A DNA stretch of 51,080 bases from an uncultured Verrucomicrobiales bacterium (GCA_937922595.1 CALAIY010000073.1:1-51080); one strand, 5' to 3'; shown: positions 42,043 through 51,080, numbered from the stretch's first letter. The notes: generated by a model from the letters alone, not told the origin. Numbers and translations: made by a program.

Positions 42043-43680
42043 CTAGCCGGCAAAAACCGGATTCTCCCAGATCTCGAGCACCCGGTAGACGAGTGCGCCC
42101 GCAAGCAATAGCTGAAGCGCTTGGTAAAACCACGTGATCCAAAGATGCTCACGCCTCAGCCGCACGCGGCGAACGATGCTCTCTGATGCCGCAGTAAGGC
42201 TAAAAACAAGCGGCGCATACAGCGATAATAAAAAACGATCGCCCTTCCCAATCGGCACATACCACCCGTACAAAACCGCGTAGGCTCCAAACGTCGCCAA
42301 GACAAATAGCGTAATCGGTAGCGCCCCCGGAGCGATCCGATGCGATGGGAAATCCGTGCTCTCTTTATGGAATCGATAAGCCACCCCCGTGAGCAATAAG
42401 ATTCCGGCGAGCGCGCCAAGATAGTATCCTCGGAAATGTAAAATGTGATTCCACGGACGTGCCTCATCCGGCTTCTGCACCCGGCGCGGGGGATTGAAAA
42501 AACGGCTCACGACGTATTCCGTGCCGTCCACCGCGCGGTCGACCACTTCCTCATCCGTGTGCGTTTTCCGATACGTCTCAAAAGACGGCATGTCCGATCC
42601 CATCACCCCTTCCAGCCTCCGACGATCCGGAAAGCGATTCATCCAATCGAAGCCCTCTTCGAAATCATCCATCCACATCCAATATCCAGGATACGTGTGA
42701 AGCGCATCACCGTAGGCTTTCGCCGCATATTCCAAACGCGGCGCTGCGGTGAGAAAGAACCCCGTAGATAGAAAAAGAATGCCCACAAAATGTGTCGCGC
42801 AGCTCCATTGGTCCGCATGTTTGTAATCCGCACTCCCAATCCCGAATAACTTCCCGAGAAAACGCAGCGAGCTAATCACCACAAAAATCGCCAGGAGTGG
42901 CAGCACCGAAGCCTTCGCTAAATAAGCCAATCCCGAAGCGACGCCGAGCGCAGTGTAAAGCCAGATGGAGTTTTTCCTGAGAATCGCCGCCGCCGTCACC
43001 CAGGCGAGAAAGAAGAAGATGTAGTAAAGCGGCTCAGGCTGAAAGTAGACCGAGCGCGGAAGAAATGCCCCAAGCCCTACAAGGGCGACGCAATTGATCG
43101 TGCCTAGGATCGTGAAGCGCTTTGCAATGCAGAACCCTAACATCAACACAAATAAACCCGTGAATGCCACATTGAGCCATTTCCCACGCACGAAGAATAC
43201 TTCGTCGATCGGCAATACGGCATCTGCCACCGAAGGCTCCATCCCTTTCGGAGCCACCCAGGAAGCCATCCATGGCCAGAGCGGGTTTACCACACCATCG
43301 GTGTAGTAAGGCACCCATTGTTTGATCGCTCCAGCGGGACCGAGCTTCTCCAGATCACCCGAGCGAAGATCGCGAGCCCCCAGCGCAAGCTTCATATTGT
43401 GCTTTTGATCGCTCGCGAGCGGATCGCCGTTCGTCGTCGTGATCAGACGCTCCGCAAGCACGACGTAAAACCACGCAAAGGCGGCAAGAAAAACAGTAAG
43501 CACCAACCAATGAACGATCCCAAACGGCGGCACCCCCGTACGCGGCATCTGCTTGGGCTTCGGATCCGGGAGTTTCTCGCCGAGTGGACGCGAAGGCGGT
43601 GCATCCCCCTGCTCGGGAAGCGTGAGATCCGGCAGCGGCGGGAGAGGCGGCACCGGAGACTTGGGAGGCTGATCGCTCAA
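42043..43680 (-). CDS. GT-C fold membrane glycosyltransferase (GT39-like)
   Basis: A polytopic membrane protein of 545 residues. A proline-rich cytoplasmic N-terminus of about 50 residues precedes some ten helices, the first at about 54-72. The first outer loop (ERLITTTNGDPLASDQKHNMKLA) carries acidic residues where GT-C transferases have their catalytic acid. Such enzymes move sugars from lipid carriers to proteins or glycans outside the inner membrane. The donor and acceptor are unknown. The start is TTG at 43680, overlapping the stop of the OmpA-like gene in TTGA, so its translation is coupled to that gene. Confidence 0.7.
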   Translation of the reverse strand: MSDQPPKSPVPPLPPLPDLTLPEQGDAPPSRPLGEKLPDPKPKQMPRTGVPPFGIVHWLVLTVFLAAFAWFYVVLAERLITTTNGDPLASDQKHNMKLALGARDLRSGDLEKLGPAGAIKQWVPYYTDGVVNPLWPWMASWVAPKGMEPSVADAVLPIDEVFFVRGKWLNVAFTGLFVLMLGFCIAKRFTILGTINCVALVGLGAFLPRSVYFQPEPLYYIFFFLAWVTAAAILRKNSIWLYTALGVASGLAYLAKASVLPLLAIFVVISSLRFLGKLFGIGSADYKHADQWSCATHFVGILFLSTGFFLTAAPRLEYAAKAYGDALHTYPGYWMWMDDFEEGFDWMNRFPDRRRLEGVMGSDMPSFETYRKTHTDEEVVDRAVDGTEYVVSRFFNPPRRVQKPDEARPWNHILHFRGYYLGALAGILLLTGVAYRFHKESTDFPSHRIAPGALPITLFVLATFGAYAVLYGWYVPIGKGDRFLLSLYAPLVFSLTAASESIVRRVRLRREHLWITWFYQALQLLLAGALVYRVLEIWENPVFAG

Positions 43681-44816
43681 TTCGTGCCAGGGGTCACGGG
43701 TTCTGCGCGAGGGACGGCTTCGCCATCATGCTTCACCACGATTTCGACCCGACGATTGAGCGACTGCGCGTCGGAATCGCCGGTGGTTTCTACGATAGGC
43801 CGCGACTTCCCGTAGCCCGCGACGCGAAAACGCTCCGGCTCAAGCTGAAGTGTATCCACAAGCCAATTCCGCACCGCACTCGCACGCCGCTCGGAGAGCG
43901 ATTGATTATACTCCGCGCTTCCGAAGCTATCCGTATGCCCCTCCACAATAAACGTCGCGCCCGGATTTTTCTGCACGATGAACGCCAGCTTCATCAAGCT
44001 CGCCTTCGCCGATTCGCGCAGGGCATCCTCATTTGATCCGAAGAGGAGATCGGTGGGCATCATAATCGGCTTATCATCGATATCCGGGCCATCGTAATTC
44101 ATGAGATCGTCCAGGCTGGCGTAGCCTTCTGGCACTTCAGCACCAGACGATGCCGGGGAAATCCCCGCAATGGTATCCGCGGCGAGTGATGCGAGAAGCT
44201 CGGCAGAATCGGCATCAAGCGCAGTCTCGATTCCGGTCACGATTACCGGTTGCTGCGGTGATGACGGGGAAAATTCCACGAGATCAGTCTGCGCTGCTTC
44301 CAAGGCGCTGGCGAAATCGCTATCATTCGAAGCACCGATAGAAGCAGTGAGCGCGTCGATTGCAGCGGCGGCCGTTTCGCTGGAAGCGGAAGGCTCGAAA
44401 GCTGAAGAATCGAGCATCCCTGCCCCCGGCGTCGCGATCAAATCACGCCCAAGAAGCTCACCCAGATCTTCTTCAGGGAGATCTTCCAGATCTTCGGAGC
44501 TAAAGGCATTGCGCGCCGCACTCGCGGCATCATCTGTATTACTCCCGCCACCACCAGATTCCGGAGCCAAAAGCGAAGGATCGATGGTCGCTCGCTCTAC
44601 ATTGAATGTACGTGTGATTTCTGTGGCATCGATCACCGCGGCCAGCGGAGCCATCGGAAGCTGTCGCAGCCCGTAGAAAAGCACGATGTGAAACGCCACC
44701 GAACACACTGCGGCTAAAACCGTCCATTTCCGACGGCGCGCCTCAGCGCCATAGGCCGCCGGAGTGAGCAGCGGCGCTATGGAGGACTGTTTTTCCCAGG
44801 CGTAAGAGTGAGCCAT
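43677..44816 (-). CDS. OmpA-family protein with N-terminal membrane anchor
   Basis: A 379-residue protein. A short cytoplasmic tail is followed by one helix (about 31-50, WTVLAAVCSVAFHIVLFYGL), so it is anchored in the inner membrane like TonB rather than being an outer-membrane barrel. A long, acidic, Ala/Ser-rich linker follows (60-240). The OmpA/MotB-type peptidoglycan-binding domain covers 250-370, with FIVEGHTDSFGSAEYNQSLSERRASAV and RVAGYGKSRPI. It may span the periplasm and bind the cell wall. It is coupled to the glycosyltransferase gene downstream. The pairing suggests an envelope-building task, which is inference. Confidence 0.85.
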   Translation of the reverse strand: MAHSYAWEKQSSIAPLLTPAAYGAEARRRKWTVLAAVCSVAFHIVLFYGLRQLPMAPLAAVIDATEITRTFNVERATIDPSLLAPESGGGGSNTDDAASAARNAFSSEDLEDLPEEDLGELLGRDLIATPGAGMLDSSAFEPSASSETAAAAIDALTASIGASNDSDFASALEAAQTDLVEFSPSSPQQPVIVTGIETALDADSAELLASLAADTIAGISPASSGAEVPEGYASLDDLMNYDGPDIDDKPIMMPTDLLFGSNEDALRESAKASLMKLAFIVQKNPGATFIVEGHTDSFGSAEYNQSLSERRASAVRNWLVDTLQLEPERFRVAGYGKSRPIVETTGDSDAQSLNRRVEIVVKHDGEAVPRAEPVTPGTN

Positions 44817-44857
44817 TGGAGAATCCTAGCGCAATCTTTGCCGAGAAACCAACCGCG

Positions 44858-45130
44858 TTACACGTCTTTTGTCGAGACCTCCTCAGCGTCGATCACCGTG
44901 GCTGTCTTTTGCCCTTCAGGCTGTTTTCCCTTGAATATTCGGGTGATGTCCAGACCGAAATATGCGAGCGCCGATATCAAGAGCGCAGATGCCGCTGCCT
45001 CATCGAGATTTCCGAAGATAGGAATATTGTCGGGGATTAACTCCAAAAATCCTGCCGTCGGATTGAGGAGATAGAGCAGTCCCAAGAGCCCGCCCACGAA
45101 GGCGACGATTGTCTTACCGGGTGTTTTCAT
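44858..45130 (-). CDS. DUF1232 (YkvA-like) small membrane protein
   Basis: A 90-residue protein from the ATG at 45130; the longer frame adds 32 unlikely residues. The core LLYLLNPTAGFLELIPDNIPIFGNLDEAAASALL matches DUF1232, whose members have a Pro-rich hairpin between two hydrophobic stretches and sit in membranes. The usual PxDLIPD is changed to PTAGFLELIPD. The C-terminal 25 residues are charged. The role of the family is not known. It lies 41 bp upstream of the OmpA-like gene on the same strand and may be read with it. Confidence 0.7.
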   Translation of the reverse strand: MKTPGKTIVAFVGGLLGLLYLLNPTAGFLELIPDNIPIFGNLDEAAASALLISALAYFGLDITRIFKGKQPEGQKTATVIDAEEVSTKDV

Positions 45131-45282
45131 GCTCGGAGTATCCCCTCTAGTGAGCCTAATCGCGAGTATAATCAGCGCCCATCCTTGCAACGCTTGCCTG
45201 GCCACCTCCCTACCGAATCTCACCATCGCACGACCAGCTCAATCTTCGAGCCATACAAAGAGCAGCCCAAATAATGCCTCGA

Positions 45283-45786
45283 TCACAACTCCCCCGCGAT
45301 CTCTAAAAGATTCATTTCGAGGTTTCGGTGAATCCAAAATCGAGCTTCGTTGCGAAGATCGCCTATCACAGGGGCGACCTTGGGCAACAGCCCCTTTCGT
45401 TTTGCAATCAAAAGACAGCCCAGCGTCCCAGTCATTCTAAGCCCGTGGCGTTGCGCGGCATTTCTCGCAGCGACATCATCCAGAATCAGACGAGTCTGAG
45501 GACGCTGTAAAGCGAGAGCTAAGCAGTGTGCCTCACCAAAATGGATCTCTCGCTCGAACTCAATCAGGTGAGGAGAGGGAGATGCGTTTTCACATACGCT
45601 GATAAACTCGCTTTCCCACACATCGTGGATTTTTGGAAAAAGCGTTCCTTTTTCCGAAAGCTCCTCCACCACTGCCGCAGGCACCGTGATTTTCCCAAAA
45701 AGTTCCTCGAGGAGATCACGCCGCCCGATCTGCGCAAAATTGATGAGCGGGGTGGTGTTTGAAATCGTTATTTTTGATTCTCCCAT
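45283..45786 (-). CDS. DUF3368 PIN-like toxin of a toxin-antitoxin pair
   Basis: A 167-residue protein in the DUF3368 branch of PIN-domain nucleases. The first acidic site is changed to SNTTPLINF (Asn where Asp is usual in many PIN proteins, as is common in this branch). The middle has the acidic E-x-x-C block HFGEAHCLALAL near 80-95, and the third is ILDDVAARNAA near 101-111, followed by GTLGCLLIAKRKGLL. Such proteins are thought to cut RNA. Its start overlaps the UPF0175 gene by 19 bp, the normal order antitoxin then toxin. Whether it is active cannot be told. Confidence 0.85.
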   Translation of the reverse strand: MGESKITISNTTPLINFAQIGRRDLLEELFGKITVPAAVVEELSEKGTLFPKIHDVWESEFISVCENASPSPHLIEFEREIHFGEAHCLALALQRPQTRLILDDVAARNAAQRHGLRMTGTLGCLLIAKRKGLLPKVAPVIGDLRNEARFWIHRNLEMNLLEIAGEL

Positions 45787-46037
45787 TCTTTCCAGTTTTC
45801 GAGGTCTTTTTCGAGATCGTTGCTGGAGAGTTGCTGAGGGATACCGCGCTCGCCGAGAAGGTATTGAAGATCCACTTTTCCTATCCCAGCCATCCTACAC
45901 GCAGCAGCTCCAGTGATAAGTTGTTCCCGATAGAGCTGGAGGGCTAGTTCTTTACGCAACTCGATCTCCATACGCCCGGGTGGAATCCGGGCGCTTTCTA
46001 GCGATTCCGCAGGGATAGGTAAAAGGAGATCAGGCAT
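45768..46037 (-). CDS. UPF0175 antitoxin
   Basis: An 89-residue protein of the UPF0175 family. The helical stretch RMEIELRKELALQLYREQLIT, followed by GAAACRMAGIGKVDLQYLLGERGIP, is typical: a possible winged or helix-turn-helix DNA-binding part and a short acidic C-terminal tail that would hold the toxin. It precedes and overlaps the DUF3368 gene. As in other type II pairs it probably represses its own promoter, though no operator palindrome is evident in the 7-bp gap before it, so it may rely on transcription from upstream. Confidence 0.85.
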   Translation of the reverse strand: MPDLLLPIPAESLESARIPPGRMEIELRKELALQLYREQLITGAAACRMAGIGKVDLQYLLGERGIPQQLSSNDLEKDLENWKEWENQK

Positions 46038-46044
46038 CTACGAA

Positions 46045-46263
46045 CTATAACTCACTACTCCCGTCACGCTTCTCCAATTTGATGACGGTCTTTTTAATCG
46101 TTTCAAGAGCCACAGTGAGATCGTGCGAAGCTTTCAGAATCTCGCTCTGCGCGGCTTCGTTTTCTAGCGCCCGAGTCGGCTTGTGGAGTTTCATCATTTG
46201 AAGAGCGATGTCTTTACAGATATCGAGAATTTCGGTGGAGGCGGCGTTGCGGTCTTCGTTCAT
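46045..46263 (-). CDS. Small helical protein coupled to the cysteine desulfurase
   Basis: A 72-residue protein from the ATG at 46263, whose ATGA overlaps the TGA of the cysteine desulfurase gene. It is charged and predicted to be almost wholly helical (ILDICKDIALQMMKLHK, then ILKASHDLTVALETIKKTV), with one Cys at 16. No family is recognised. Coupled translation suggests it works with, or at least in step with, the desulfurase. The longer frame upstream runs inside that gene and is rejected. Confidence 0.6.
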   Translation of the reverse strand: MNEDRNAASTEILDICKDIALQMMKLHKPTRALENEAAQSEILKASHDLTVALETIKKTVIKLEKRDGSSEL

Positions 46264-47339
46264 GGGGTGAGAAAATTTGCTCTGGGGGGGCGTTGTTTGA
46301 TTTCGGTGGCTACTTCTTGGAAGGCATTGGCGAGCGCCTCCCAATCTTCCGCCGTAGTGTGCCAGCCGCTGCTCACCCGGAGGACGCGCCCCATCTCTTC
46401 GTGGTCGAGCCCGATGGCCGCCATGACATGGGAGGGGTTCGCCGCTCCCGCACTGCACGCGGAGCCGGTGGAGAGAGCGAAGCCTTTTGCCGCGAGCCGC
46501 GTGAGCCACTTCACGTTTTTCGTATGCGGCATGAGGAGCATCGAGGTATTCCAGAGGCGGGGGGAGTCGGTGCCGAGAATTTTCGCATCCACCACGCTTT
46601 CGAAGGCATCACGCGGCGCGGGATCACGTGCACCTGCGGCTTCTAGCGCGACAGGAAGCGTGAGCGCGGCAGCCAAATTCTCAGTTCCCGCACGGCGTCC
46701 GCCCTCTTGTGGCCCACCTACGAGCGAGCGAAAACCGGTTTCTCCCGCAGGGAGCAGAAGCGCCCCGATCCCACGTGCAGCTCCGAATTTGTGGCCGCTT
46801 ACCGTCACGTAATCACCAGCGCCAAGCGATGAAGCATCGCGTTTCCCGATCCATTGCGCGGCATCGCAGTGGTAGGGCACGCCGGCCATTCTGCAGTCAG
46901 CCGCAATGGCGGGCCAATCGTGCTCGATGCCAGTCTCGTTGTTTGCCGCCATCACTGAGACCACCGCCGCCCCTTCAAAATCTCGATGCTCAGGATCGAT
47001 TTCGATCACCCGATCCGCACCAAACCACTTCTTCGCAGCATCACGCACACACGGGTGCTCAGTGCGCCCGATCAACGCCTTACCGGGGCGCAGAGAAAGG
47101 TGCTGAAAAACGGCATTATTCGCCTCGGTAGCTCCTGAGAAAAAAACGAGTCGTGCCGGATCCGCACCAAGCATCTCAGCGAAGTCTTCGCGGGCAGATT
47201 CGAGGCGTTGTTTCGCAGCAGCGGCAGCGGGATAGAGACCCGATGGATTGTGCCAAAACGTGGTTTCCGCCTCGCGGAGAATCTCCGCTACGCCGGGTGC
47301 CAAGGGGGCAGTGGCATTGGTATCGAAGTAACCCCTCAT
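46260..47339 (-). CDS. Cysteine desulfurase (NifS/IscS-like)
   Basis: A 359-residue PLP enzyme that takes sulfur from cysteine for Fe-S clusters, tRNA thiolation or other uses. The PLP lysine is Lys184 in VSGHKFGAARG. The catalytic cysteine is Cys295 in STGSACSAGAANPSHV, in the longer loop of the group I NifS/IscS type. Other blocks are FFSGATEANN and AANNETGIEHDW. No iscU, iscA or thiI gene is adjacent. It starts 18 bp behind tRNA-Asp on the same strand, so both probably share a transcript. NifS-like enzymes can also deliver selenium from selenocysteine, a possible link to the UPPC protein, but nothing here shows it. Confidence 0.9.
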   Translation of the reverse strand: MRGYFDTNATAPLAPGVAEILREAETTFWHNPSGLYPAAAAAKQRLESAREDFAEMLGADPARLVFFSGATEANNAVFQHLSLRPGKALIGRTEHPCVRDAAKKWFGADRVIEIDPEHRDFEGAAVVSVMAANNETGIEHDWPAIAADCRMAGVPYHCDAAQWIGKRDASSLGAGDYVTVSGHKFGAARGIGALLLPAGETGFRSLVGGPQEGGRRAGTENLAAALTLPVALEAAGARDPAPRDAFESVVDAKILGTDSPRLWNTSMLLMPHTKNVKWLTRLAAKGFALSTGSACSAGAANPSHVMAAIGLDHEEMGRVLRVSSGWHTTAEDWEALANAFQEVATEIKQRPPRANFLTP

Positions 47340-47357
47340 CGATCAAGTGAACAAAAC

Positions 47358-47434
<77 letters not shown>

Positions 47435-47505
47435 GCTTAAGTTTGATCGGGCGGCGATTCTAAGAGCACTCTGTGAAACACGCAACCGGTTTTTACCCGA
47501 AAACA

Positions 47506-48117
47506 TCACTTCTTTGCTTCGGCGGCTGCATTGCGAACCGTCAGGTCATCAATGAAAATCGGGAGCCCCGCATACGGCGTCGCCCAGACCGAGCATTTCC
47601 CCTTCCCCTCGCCATCTGCAGCATGGGTGATTGCGGGCTCTTCGGGGCGGGCGGAGCCCTCTTCCCAGAGCCTACCTTCCACTTTCCATACGGCACCATC
47701 CAGCCTCATCGAGAGCTCAATTGTAGACCACGCATTGGCCTTCCAATCGAGCGGAGCCGTGGCTACCACCTCCTTATTTTTCAAAAGCTCCAGCTTCTTC
47801 GCCGCAGGTACCGCCCGCAGGCGGAAACCGCCAGTCCCGTGCATTCCAATTCCAAACCTCGGAGCCACGCGGCGCTTTTTATCCGCTTTCACCCGAGCAC
47901 TCACCACAGTGACACCTGCATCTAAACGCGGCCCGAAAAGCGCAACGCTCTCCACAATCGGCTGCCCCTGAACTTCCAGATATTTATCCTCCCCATCTTC
48001 CACGACCTTAAAGACACCATCCACAATCAGAAGATCCGCAGGTTCTTCGCCAGCGGTATCGCCCGAAAAATCAGTGAGCGAAGCGGCAAGTAAGAGTGGT
48101 AGTAAAAAATTCATCAT
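47506..48117 (-). CDS. Secreted protein of unknown function, beta-rich
   Basis: A 203-residue exported protein. The signal peptide (about 1-13, MMNFLLPLLLAAS) leads into a beta-rich domain with short hydrophobic strands (ESVALFGPRL, TVVSARVKAD, FRLRAVPAAKKLELL, WSTIELSMRL) and ends in PIFIDDLTVRNAA. The order of strands recalls concanavalin-like domains such as DUF1080 sugar-binding proteins, but I cannot place it with confidence. It starts 15 bp behind the permease gene on the same strand and so is likely its operon partner. Confidence 0.65.
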   Translation of the reverse strand: MMNFLLPLLLAASLTDFSGDTAGEEPADLLIVDGVFKVVEDGEDKYLEVQGQPIVESVALFGPRLDAGVTVVSARVKADKKRRVAPRFGIGMHGTGGFRLRAVPAAKKLELLKNKEVVATAPLDWKANAWSTIELSMRLDGAVWKVEGRLWEEGSARPEEPAITHAADGEGKGKCSVWATPYAGLPIFIDDLTVRNAAAEAKK

Positions 48118-48132
48118 CAGAGTATACGCAGG

Positions 48133-51080
48133 CTATTCATCACGGATTGCATCGACAAGTGAGCCTCGCAGAGCAAGGCGCGCCGCAATTGCGCAAAAAA
48201 CGAGTCCCGCAATCAACACACCACCCACCAGCACCACAAGAAGCCCCACCGGAAGCCCTCCGCCAGGCGCCGAAACCGCCGGAAGCACCGCCACGATAGC
48301 CGCCACCGTCCCCAGTAATACCCCGCCGATGTGCAGCGCAGCATGCTCAGCAAGCACCATCGAGCACAGCATCCCCCGGCGATAGCCCACAGCCTTCAGC
48401 AGCCCGAGTTCCCCCCGCCGCTCCAGCACATTGCGCGCGACGACAATCGCCAGCCCCACTGTCCCCAACAGAATCCCAAAGCCACCAAGCACGGTAAAAA
48501 TCCCAAGATAAGTATTCTGCACCGCTTGGAATTCCGCGAGTTTCGCGCCAGCAGATTGAGCAATAAAGCCCCGCGCCCGAAGTTGAGATTCCAGAAGCTT
48601 CTTCGTCTCCTCCGGCGCATCGAAAAGGAACGTGCGCGCACCACCCACATCCGGGAAAAGCATCTTAAAATTCGCCGTCGAGACCACAATCCGTCCCTGC
48701 AAAAGCGTGCCTCGCACGAGCCCCACAAGCCGCACCCGCACCACCTCCCCATCCGGCCCAGGATAGAGAAGTTCATCACCGATCTTTTTCTGCAGCGCCC
48801 ACAGCGCCGTCGCCTCATCCGCGACTGCCGGAATCGCACCGTCTTCGAAGCCACCATCCAGCGCGGACCAATCGCTAGCATCAGTGAAAGTAAATCGCCC
48901 TGCAAATGCCTCCGGATCGACGCCCAGCACCGTCGGCTCTTGGGCACGATTGAGATTCAGGCAGCTCGCATCGTCCCCCTCGCTCGTCCGCATTCCCACC
49001 ACCGAAAGCCCCACGCGTTCGTCAGGATCAAGATCCGCCGCCATCGCCAAATCGCCATAGACAGGCAGCGCACTCTCCGCAAACCAGGCAAAACCCCCTG
49101 TCCCCCCAGCGAGCGTCATATCCGCCGCGCCCACGCTAAGCCGGAAAGCATTCACCGAGACCACCAAAAACACCCCCGCCGCCATCACCCCCGCCACCGC
49201 CAAGCTCCGCCCTGGTCGGCGGCGAGCATTCCGCAGCCCAAGCCCCCACATCGAAGTTGCCGCCCGCTTAGAAACACCCCTCCCCAGCCACACCCGCATC
49301 ATCCCCAATCCCGCAATTAAGAGCAACGCCCCACTCCCAAAGAAATACCCCGCCGCCTCCGCCCCTCCCTTATCGCGCCCAAAAAACGCCAAAGCCCCTC
49401 CGCCCATCAGCGCCAAAACCCCCACCACTCCCGCAAACCTAGATCGCCGCACCACCGCATCATCCACCACCCCAGCAAGCAATGCCCGCGGCGAACGCCG
49501 CACCGCCTTCCTCACCACCCACCACGCCAGCACCACCGCGATAAACGCCGTCGCCAGCCACCCCGTGAGCAACGACGCCTCCCCCGCCGCATAGCGCAGC
49601 TCCGCCCCCGCCACCGCGCCCGACCACCCACCATTCAGCCCAGCCAACGCCAGCTTCGTGTACAACACCCCAAGCCCCGTCCCCACCGCCGCCCCCACCA
49701 GAGCAATCATCACCGCCTCCCCCAAAAGCACCGCCCGCACCCGCTTCACCGAAACCCCCGTCGCCAAAAGCAACCCAATCTGGGGAAACCGCCGCTCCAT
49801 CCCAAACGCAAAAAGCAACCCCGCCAGCACCAGCGCAGCCACCACCAAAAAGAAACTCAGCCCAATAAAAAGCCCCCCAAAATCCATCGCCTTCCCCACC
49901 GCATCCCGCGCCTGTCCCCGCACATCCACCTCCTGAATCCCCACCGCATCCAGCGTCAATCTCGAGCGCAGCGCCGCCGCAAATGCCTCCGGCTCCTCAG
50001 CCCACTTCCGCACCCCCGTAAGCCTCCCAAAGCGGTTTTCCCAAAGCCGCTGCCCCGCCGCCAAAGGAATGAACGCCTTCGGCGTCCCCCGATAAATATC
50101 CCAATACTCCTCATCCTTCTCCCGGATCGCCCCCAGATCCATCTCAAAGCCCGGATCCCAATCTCGACAATTCGCATTCTCGCTAATCCCCGGAAACGCC
50201 GGCGTCCAATCCGGCGAAAGCCCCGCATCATCCATCCCCAAAATCCGCGTCACCACAAAATCCGCCAAGCCCTCAGCCAAGCCACCCTCCTCCCCGCCCA
50301 CCAGGAATCGCATCTCCACACGATCTCCCACCACCAGCCCCAAATCATCCGCCAGCCATCGCGTCACCACCACCGCATCCGCCCTCACCTCACCCGCCCC
50401 AAAAATCGATGCCCTCGCCGAATCCACCGCCGTCACCATCGAATACGGCGTCTCCACCGCACCACCCGGCTTTTTAATCCCATTCACCAAATACGTCAGC
50501 ACTCCATCCCCACTCGCCGCAGCCTCCACATCACCATCAAGAAAAATCCGCGACGTCGCCAAATGCACCTCACCCGTCGCACTCGCCGACACCGAAAGCC
50601 CCGCATCCTCCAACGTCCACTTCTCCTCAAAAACTCCCGACTTCAATCCACGGCCCAACACCAAATTCGCCCGCCCCACCCTCTCCAACTTCCTCTGCAA
50701 AACCCCCAACGGCACAAACACATTCAACGCCGGCGCCTGCTCATTCCTCAGCGAAAACATCCCCGAATGCGCCCCATCCGCCACCGCCGCCACCGCCCCC
50801 CGCAGCGACGCCGTCGTCTCCGCATCATCCGTCCCCCCCGAAAGAGGAATATCGCGCGGCAACGCCCCCGGCACCTCCACCCGAATCAAAATCTCATCCC
50901 CCACCCCCGCACCAATCCGCCGCGCCAACGCCCGATTCACAATCGGCTCCGAAGAATTCACCGGCGGCCGCCCCGCCTCCCCATACTCCCAAAACCGTCC
51001 ATCCACCCCCAGCACATTCACCCCCGGCATCCGCGCATCCCCAATCGACACCGTCCCCCGCACCAACAACACCGGAGCCC
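48133..51080 (-). CDS. FtsX/MacB-type ABC transporter permease, N-terminus beyond the window
   Basis: A large permease, at least 980 residues, running off the right edge. Two FtsX-type units are visible. The first has FIGLSFFLVVAALVLAGLLF with ERRFPQIGLLLATGVSVKRV (about 400-460), the second VLERRGELGLLKAVGYRR near the C-terminus with three helices after it. Extra helices lie between. Soluble periplasmic domains precede each unit. Relatives work with a MacB-like ATPase to move lipoproteins, lipids or peptides, or to signal mechanically; the ATPase gene is probably beyond the edge. The frame stays open to 51080. The end is IRDE and a TAG stop. Confidence 0.88.
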   Translation of the reverse strand, partial: APVLLVRGTVSIGDARMPGVNVLGVDGRFWEYGEAGRPPVNSSEPIVNRALARRIGAGVGDEILIRVEVPGALPRDIPLSGGTDDAETTASLRGAVAAVADGAHSGMFSLRNEQAPALNVFVPLGVLQRKLERVGRANLVLGRGLKSGVFEEKWTLEDAGLSVSASATGEVHLATSRIFLDGDVEAAASGDGVLTYLVNGIKKPGGAVETPYSMVTAVDSARASIFGAGEVRADAVVVTRWLADDLGLVVGDRVEMRFLVGGEEGGLAEGLADFVVTRILGMDDAGLSPDWTPAFPGISENANCRDWDPGFEMDLGAIREKDEEYWDIYRGTPKAFIPLAAGQRLWENRFGRLTGVRKWAEEPEAFAAALRSRLTLDAVGIQEVDVRGQARDAVGKAMDFGGLFIGLSFFLVVAALVLAGLLFAFGMERRFPQIGLLLATGVSVKRVRAVLLGEAVMIALVGAAVGTGLGVLYTKLALAGLNGGWSGAVAGAELRYAAGEASLLTGWLATAFIAVVLAWWVVRKAVRRSPRALLAGVVDDAVVRRSRFAGVVGVLALMGGGALAFFGRDKGGAEAAGYFFGSGALLLIAGLGMMRVWLGRGVSKRAATSMWGLGLRNARRRPGRSLAVAGVMAAGVFLVVSVNAFRLSVGAADMTLAGGTGGFAWFAESALPVYGDLAMAADLDPDERVGLSVVGMRTSEGDDASCLNLNRAQEPTVLGVDPEAFAGRFTFTDASDWSALDGGFEDGAIPAVADEATALWALQKKIGDELLYPGPDGEVVRVRLVGLVRGTLLQGRIVVSTANFKMLFPDVGGARTFLFDAPEETKKLLESQLRARGFIAQSAGAKLAEFQAVQNTYLGIFTVLGGFGILLGTVGLAIVVARNVLERRGELGLLKAVGYRRGMLCSMVLAEHAALHIGGVLLGTVAAIVAVLPAVSAPGGGLPVGLLVVLVGGVLIAGLVFCAIAARLALRGSLVDAIRDE

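Overview
The window reads as chromosomal DNA from a Gram-negative member of the Verrucomicrobiota (PVC superphylum). The pointers are a PVC-type beta-propeller gene next to a PVC-type heme-binding cytochrome gene, a fusion of an SHD1-like domain to a thioredoxin fold, secreted proteins with TSP3-like Asp-rich repeats, outer-membrane lipoproteins, and genes that mostly lack a strong Shine-Dalgarno sequence. This assignment is inference from gene content; no rRNA is present.

Left end, about 1-10,150: an accessory region. A 1,757-residue secreted polymorphic toxin (signal peptide, TSP3-like repeats, Hint protease, C-terminal AHH-type HNH nuclease) overlaps its Imm11-family immunity gene. One or two zinc-ribbon candidate immunity genes follow. 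Beyond it are a small XRE regulator, a HAF-like repeat protein that looks truncated at its 5' end, a strong nested inverted repeat and the wreck of an IS256-type transposase. The region ends at the 3' end of a tRNA-Tyr gene.

10,200-23,000: housekeeping and efflux/redox genes. A lipoprotein cyclophilin, leuC-leuD and a metallophosphoesterase are followed by a block around a TetR regulator. Two copies of the palindrome ACAGAYCRGTCTGT flank tetR. One sits between tetR and a divergent CLC channel-NodT outer-membrane factor operon. The other lies ahead of a run made of a 57-residue Cys-rich protein, a DUF547 protein, a TVP38-type membrane protein, a flavin disulfide oxidoreductase and a second CLC protein.

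22,900-27,900: the most striking locus. A secreted SHD1-thioredoxin gene has one in-frame TGA exactly where the first Cys of the CxxC active site should be. The frame stays open afterwards and a bacterial-SECIS-like hairpin follows. This predicts a UPPC selenoprotein. It is divergent from selO (protein AMPylase), which is followed by hom and thrC (threonine pathway).

27,900-37,300: lineage-specific genes. There are two tandem membrane-anchored paralogues, the beta-propeller/cytochrome pair (possibly one gene split by a frameshift), an EI24/CysZ-like membrane protein, a large secreted metzincin protease and a small membrane protein.

37,400-51,080: tRNA-Thr, trxB, a thioredoxin-like protein without its cysteines, a Na+/H+ antiporter, riboflavin synthase, a GT-C glycosyltransferase coupled to an OmpA-like protein, a DUF1232 protein, a UPF0175/DUF3368 toxin-antitoxin pair, a cysteine desulfurase directly behind tRNA-Asp, a secreted protein, and a large FtsX-type permease that runs off the right edge.
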